In this document: positions 59,915 to 64,000 of the stretch, piece by piece
How the letters are laid out: the number at the start of each line of letters is the position of its first letter
Position numbering within the stretch: position 1 is the first letter of the stretch
NCBI RefSeq assembly: GCF_910596095.1
Contig: NC_056539.1
Span: forward strand, 13,836,501 to 13,900,500
DNA: 64,000 nt
Reading direction: 5' to 3'
Source of the DNA: Thunnus maccoyii
Lineage: Eukaryota; Chordata; Actinopteri; Scombriformes; Scombridae
The notes under the pieces: generated by a model
The model's input: only the letters and a program-made list of their open reading frames with translations
The model's database searches: none
What the model was told of the DNA's origin: nothing
Program-made: the position numbers and the translations under genes

Positions 59915-60500
59915 CCATTGTAATGTCCCTCTTTGACTTTAATGAATTTATACGTTATCTGGCCCTAATGGAGGCTGCGGCGGAGGGGCTGGCGCAAGGC
60001 CATAACAAATGAAAAGCTCTGATTAGTGTAGAATGAGCCCAGAAAAAAAATGCCATTCATCTTGGTTAGCATCCTCCTGTGCTCTTTTATGGCTCGCTGT
60101 TACAGGGACGGTGGAGCCGGGGGTGCTTGTCCCATTAGCGGGGCAGCCCAGTGGTCAGCGGCCCGGCGTTGACGGAGCGTCTGCCCGCTCCGCAGTTCAA
60201 GTCTGTGAATGCCTCAGTGCGGCTTGACTCCTGAATAACCTTCTGAGGTACCGGGAGCTTCACCCCTACATGACCCCGCACTCTGAAGAGGGGTGTGGGG
60301 GGACCCCGGGGGGTACCCAGACCCGGACTCACTCTAGCAATAGGTAAACAGTGGAGAGATTCGCTCAGAGAAAGACGACAGGAGAGCAAAAACAGTCTTA
60401 TTTTGAAATTTTAGAAACAATAATGTAGCCTATTAGGCTGTTGGGAGCGCCTAATTTGATATGCAAATTGGAGTTTTTAATACAGAATAAAATGGGGAAG
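59915..60500. promoter_or_regulatory. Candidate conserved noncoding block(s)
   Basis: Less repetitive sequence upstream of the CpG block, with motifs such as CTCTGATTAGTGTAGAATGA (near 60017) and an octamer-like ATGCAAAT inside GATATGCAAATTGGAG (near 60460). These look like developmental enhancer sites. Inference only; no alignment was possible. Confidence 0.25.
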
Positions 60501-60929
60501 TTGGGAGCTTAAAGGAGGAATTTGCACATTAAACTGTAAGAGAGTTAAAATAAATGTAAATGTTCTGGTTCAAGACTGCATTAAAAGTAGGTCATTACAA
60601 TAAACTGTTTAGGTTTAGAAGCATTAATGCGCAGAAATAATCAGAACAGAAAATGTTGGTCTTTATTGTTTTATTCTATCATGCTTCATGCGTCACTAAT
60701 AAACATTTCCTTATTAGACTTATTGGCTACAGTGTGTTCTTAATGAGGGAGATTTTTCAGATTATGTTGCCTAGAAAACGACTGGCGAAAAAAAAAGACG
60801 GTTGTTTTTTTAAAGGCATCGCCACCTTTCTTCTGTCTGTCGTGATTCCGGAAAGTAACGTTTTACACTGATAATATTGCAACACAGTGTCACTGCAGGA
60901 GAGATGTTTCGTCATGATCGTGTTGGAGC

Positions 60930-61640
60930 TTGATATCGACCACTGTTGTCATTGGGAGAAGCCCTGTTTTGCCGCCCCCCCCTCGCTGGGCCCCCGTGTA
61001 GAGCCGCCTTGCAGAGTTCAGTCGGGCTGGAATGTGCTGGGATGCGGAGCAGCACCGACTGTAGGAAATCAACGCCACAACTCGCACAGTATGGACAGTA
61101 ATGATCCGTATTTACACCTAAGTAAGTACGCCTCAACATTATATTTAGAGCGCAGACCGCCTGTTGTGTTGCTTTTGACTCAGAGGAGAGTGCGTTTGTT
61201 TCATGGCGTCTTCTCTCCAGTCTGCGAGCTGTGCGCGAAAGCGACCGCGGACTTTAACCACCGACTCCCGTCTGTGAATGCGGTTGTTAGACTACTCTCT
61301 TTGTTAATAATCGTTATGCAACTGTGCCAATTGAAACGAGAGCTGCGACCAATGCAAAAGTCAGGTGATCGCGGTTGTGCCGGTCAGGCAAGGTCAGAGG
61401 TTGGCACTTTAATTGCGCTTATGTAATTTATGGCGCTTGTCGCGCGTCTCTTGCTAAACTGTTTGAGACAGAAACTGAATTTATTGGTCTGAGATGGTCG
61501 TCAGATCCAGAGAGAAATGCACGAAACAGCCCAGAGGAATGGCGGATTTCTACTGATAAACAAACTTACTTCGTGGTAAACAAGCAGGAGCATAGATTGA
61601 CTGACGCGCCCTGGTCAGCGCTGTGGCTATATTCAGCTGA
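60930..61640 (+). promoter_or_regulatory. CpG-rich promoter-like block
   Basis: Many CG dinucleotides compared with the surrounding DNA, spanning the candidate first exon at 61091. Typical of a vertebrate promoter/first-exon region. Confidence 0.5.
61091..61121 (+). CDS. Candidate first coding exon of a retinoid X receptor gene (rxrg-like)
   Basis: The ATG has A at -3 and G at +4. It encodes MDSNDPYLHL plus one base, then a consensus donor GTAAGT. RXR genes begin with a very short first coding exon, with a phase-1 end and an MD-type start in RXRA, and then a long intron. RXRG also lies in the same human chromosome region (1q23) as ATF6 and OLFML2B. No second exon is visible to the window end, so the call rests on the N-terminus, splice phase and synteny. 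It could be another gene's first exon. Confidence 0.4.
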
Positions 61641-64000
61641 ATGACAGCATGATGTGATTTTGCTAAGTAAAGCTGAACTCCGGTCTGACTCGGTGACTTT
61701 GCCCTTGAACCAGCTGATGACTTTTCCCTCTATTATCAGGACTGTTTTTTTTTGACAGCCTAAAATCCACAGACAGTACAAACGCCACTGATCCCACTAT
61801 GGAGTTTGCAACATGTGGATTACATAGGTTATCCTACTTACACTATACCTAATAAGTGTTAGTCCTGTGTTTTTGTATGCTGAACCTTTTAGATTAGACT
61901 GTGTGGACACAGAGTCTGGAGCTTTTGAGCCTCATTGAGTCACACACTATATGCATCATTTATCATGTGATGTTTTTTTTTCCTTCCCCTGAAAGATACA
62001 CTCATTGTCAAACCACTGCAGTAGAAATGTAGCATGTGCTTCTAAACCACTGTGGGGGGAAATGACAGATAATAGTGTGGCATTACAAGGAAACAAATAA
62101 AACCGGTCTTTGAAGACTAAATTGTGCAGTCCCCTTTATGTTATCACAGATATCTCGGCACCATTTGGAGGGGCTGAAAATTGTTTCCATAATGAATGTG
62201 GCTCCCAGGGGAATGAGAGAGACATCTGGATGGGAGAGCATGTAGAGGGAAGCCAGGAGTGTACAGAAGTAACAGAGCATTCCCCTTGGGCGATAGAGTC
62301 TTTCTTGTCTGTCTTTAAAGAGTTGCTTACTCTGATCAGCTTGTAGTTGCATCCCAAGATATATGCAGATTAGCACAGCATTAGGCTGGTGTGCTGGTGT
62401 GCTGTTATTGATCTTTTATTAAGTAATATGTGTCAGTTATGCAGTCCACTGCTAATACCAAGGTTTCTTTCTGCTTACAGCCAACTAAAGCAGTCTGGAA
62501 AACATTGTGAAATGTACATGTTTGTCTTGCGCACATCATTTAGTAACACTGTAACTTTCGGTTGTAATTTACATAGTGTGATTTATTCTTGTTTTGCTGC
62601 ACCATTATGGTCTTACAGTAACGTTGTTGCAGAAGCTTTCCAACACCACAAGGCCAAGGGTCTGATTTAAACATTGATTTTTTATTTTTTTTTCATTTTT
62701 GGCATGAAAATGGTAAAGTAAAGTAAATATCAGATATCTGTAACACAAACCAGTATCAACTGAACCGTAGATGAGGACATTTCTTATCTTTTAGTGTATT
62801 TATGTTGTGAAAGTTGGTAGTGAAGCCATTGAGTTTTTTTCTCAGTGAAGGCCACATCCTCTGAAACATCTCTCCCAGGAAGAACTGTTCTTGTTTTATC
62901 CATGTGTTGGCTCACAACTACAATCAACAGTGTATTTTCGCATCAACAGCCCGCACACAAAAACATGTATGGTCATAAATGTATGACATACTTCTTGAAT
63001 GGGAGATGATTACTTGAAAATTAACACACTCCCTTTGGAATCTGTCAGCAGTGTGCCGCCAAGGCGAAGCAGCGTGAAGTCAAAAACAGTCTGGTGATTA
63101 TGCGCCGGATTGTTTCGTGATCCACTCAACTTTTTTCCCAGACATGTTATGTTTCAGCAGGTTTGATGCAAGCCCGCCGGCCCCGGGCTTTAAGTAGAGT
63201 CAGCATTTTTCTCTCTCTCAGCACTTCAGCATTTTTTAAATTTTCCGTCAGTGGAAGTGATTCTAGACACACTGACGAGCACCCACTCGCTGCTTTTGAC
63301 GCTGAGAACTTATTTAGCTCTCAGATCAGGGAAGTCATGGCAGAGATGGAGAGTGAAGGGGAGCAAAATAAAGGGGAAGTGGAGGGGGCGGTGGAGAAAG
63401 AGGTCACCCTAGTTGATGTGAACTCTCGTCACTTGCCAGGGGTCAATGATTCACCTCCCGGTACACACGTACACACACACACAGGGGCACACTCACACAC
63501 ACACAGACACTTCCCAATTGCAAATATGCAGTCTTCCTATGTAATGCAGTGCTTATTGTACAGAAAAATGTGACCATGATATCATGTGACTTAAAGAATG
63601 TGGGTGGTACTATTTGACTGTGAAGTCTCGGCCGTATTAAAACCTGCTTTCTAGCTGCCGATCCCTGCACAGAGGATTCCCCACCCACTCCTGCAGAGTT
63701 AAATAAACCACACAGATAGAGGAGGTGTGGCTCTCTGCAGGTATTTGCTCAAGGATTCTATAGCTTGAGACCAGCCATGCTTCAATGCCAACACATGCAT
63801 TAGCACACAATACATACAATAGGTGTATTCCTGGGCCACTTTTGATTGAGTGTGTGTATTTCTGTGTCAGTGTAAAAGAGTGCTTGACTGTGTGCGAGTG
63901 GGTACGTGTGCTAATTGTGAGAACAGGATGAGGGAAAAGAAGGGGCGTAAGGAGGCCACTCTCTGGGCTAATTGCCAGTAATTAGTCATTAGTGAAGAAG
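61122..64000 (+). other. Possible first intron, no further exon seen
   Basis: No downstream exon with a receptor DNA-binding or ligand-binding motif is present. It includes a DR4/DR1-like half-site cluster at 61382 and a CA-rich tract at 63463. Confidence 0.35.
63463..63506. repeat. (CA)n-rich tract
   Basis: Interrupted ACAC runs broken by a GGGG and a CTC segment. Confidence 0.75.

Noticed and set aside
60887..61426. 179-codon + strand frame across the CpG block
   Set aside because: Long because CpG-rich DNA has few stops. It runs through the GTAAGT donor, is in a different frame from the MDSND start and resembles no known protein.
63163..63573. 136-codon + strand frame with an acidic middle (EVMAEMESEGEQNKGE)
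   Set aside because: No family resemblance, ends in CA-repeat translation, no matching splice pattern to the candidate exon at 61091. Probably chance; it is the best remaining coding candidate in that area.

Overview
This is vertebrate, almost certainly teleost fish, genomic DNA. Two multi-exon genes with GT-AG introns can be rebuilt, and the intervening DNA carries fish-type transposon relics: an L1-like and a Rex1/CR1-like LINE, a DIRS-like relic, hAT-type elements with 8-bp target duplications, and TTAA-flanked MITEs. There is no bacterial gene organisation.

Layout. (1) About 480-10480, + strand: olfml2b (olfactomedin-like 2B), eight coding exons, 918 aa, with a signal peptide, Cys-rich N-terminal part, long Thr-rich linker and C-terminal olfactomedin domain. 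(2) About 10560-53300, - strand: atf6 (ATF6 alpha), sixteen coding exons, 647 aa. All exon junctions were matched by phase and sum to an open frame. It holds the acidic activation region, bZIP, a transmembrane helix with the N-x-x-P site-2-protease feature, an RHLL site-1-protease site and the luminal stress-sensing domain. The two genes meet tail to tail, the same arrangement as human ATF6/OLFML2B on chromosome 1q23, with polyA signals little more than 100 bp apart. (3) 53400-60880: repeats and gene-free DNA upstream of atf6, with possible conserved noncoding blocks near 60 kb. (4) 60900-61640: a CpG-rich block with a good Kozak ATG and a short exon (MDSNDPYLHL, then GTAAGT). This is best read, with moderate to low confidence, as the first coding exon of a retinoid X receptor gene (rxrg-like) running rightwards out of the window.

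The 13.7-kb intron 7 of atf6 is the main landing zone for retroelements: Rex1-like LINE at 33.0-34.8 kb, DIRS-like relic with a nested MITE at 35.6-37.5 kb, L1 relic with a nested foldback at 39.1-42.6 kb, and an interstitial telomeric (CCCTAA)n tract at 43.7 kb. Intron 1 holds the least familiar object: a 1.16-kb palindromic element (51.66-52.81 kb) with arms of about 100 bp, iterated GTCTAATTAG-type motifs and a core duplicated at about a 154-bp period.

Functionally, atf6 encodes the ER-anchored unfolded-protein-response sensor and transcription factor. olfml2b encodes a secreted extracellular-matrix glycoprotein. Their adjacency is old synteny rather than an operon-like functional link.
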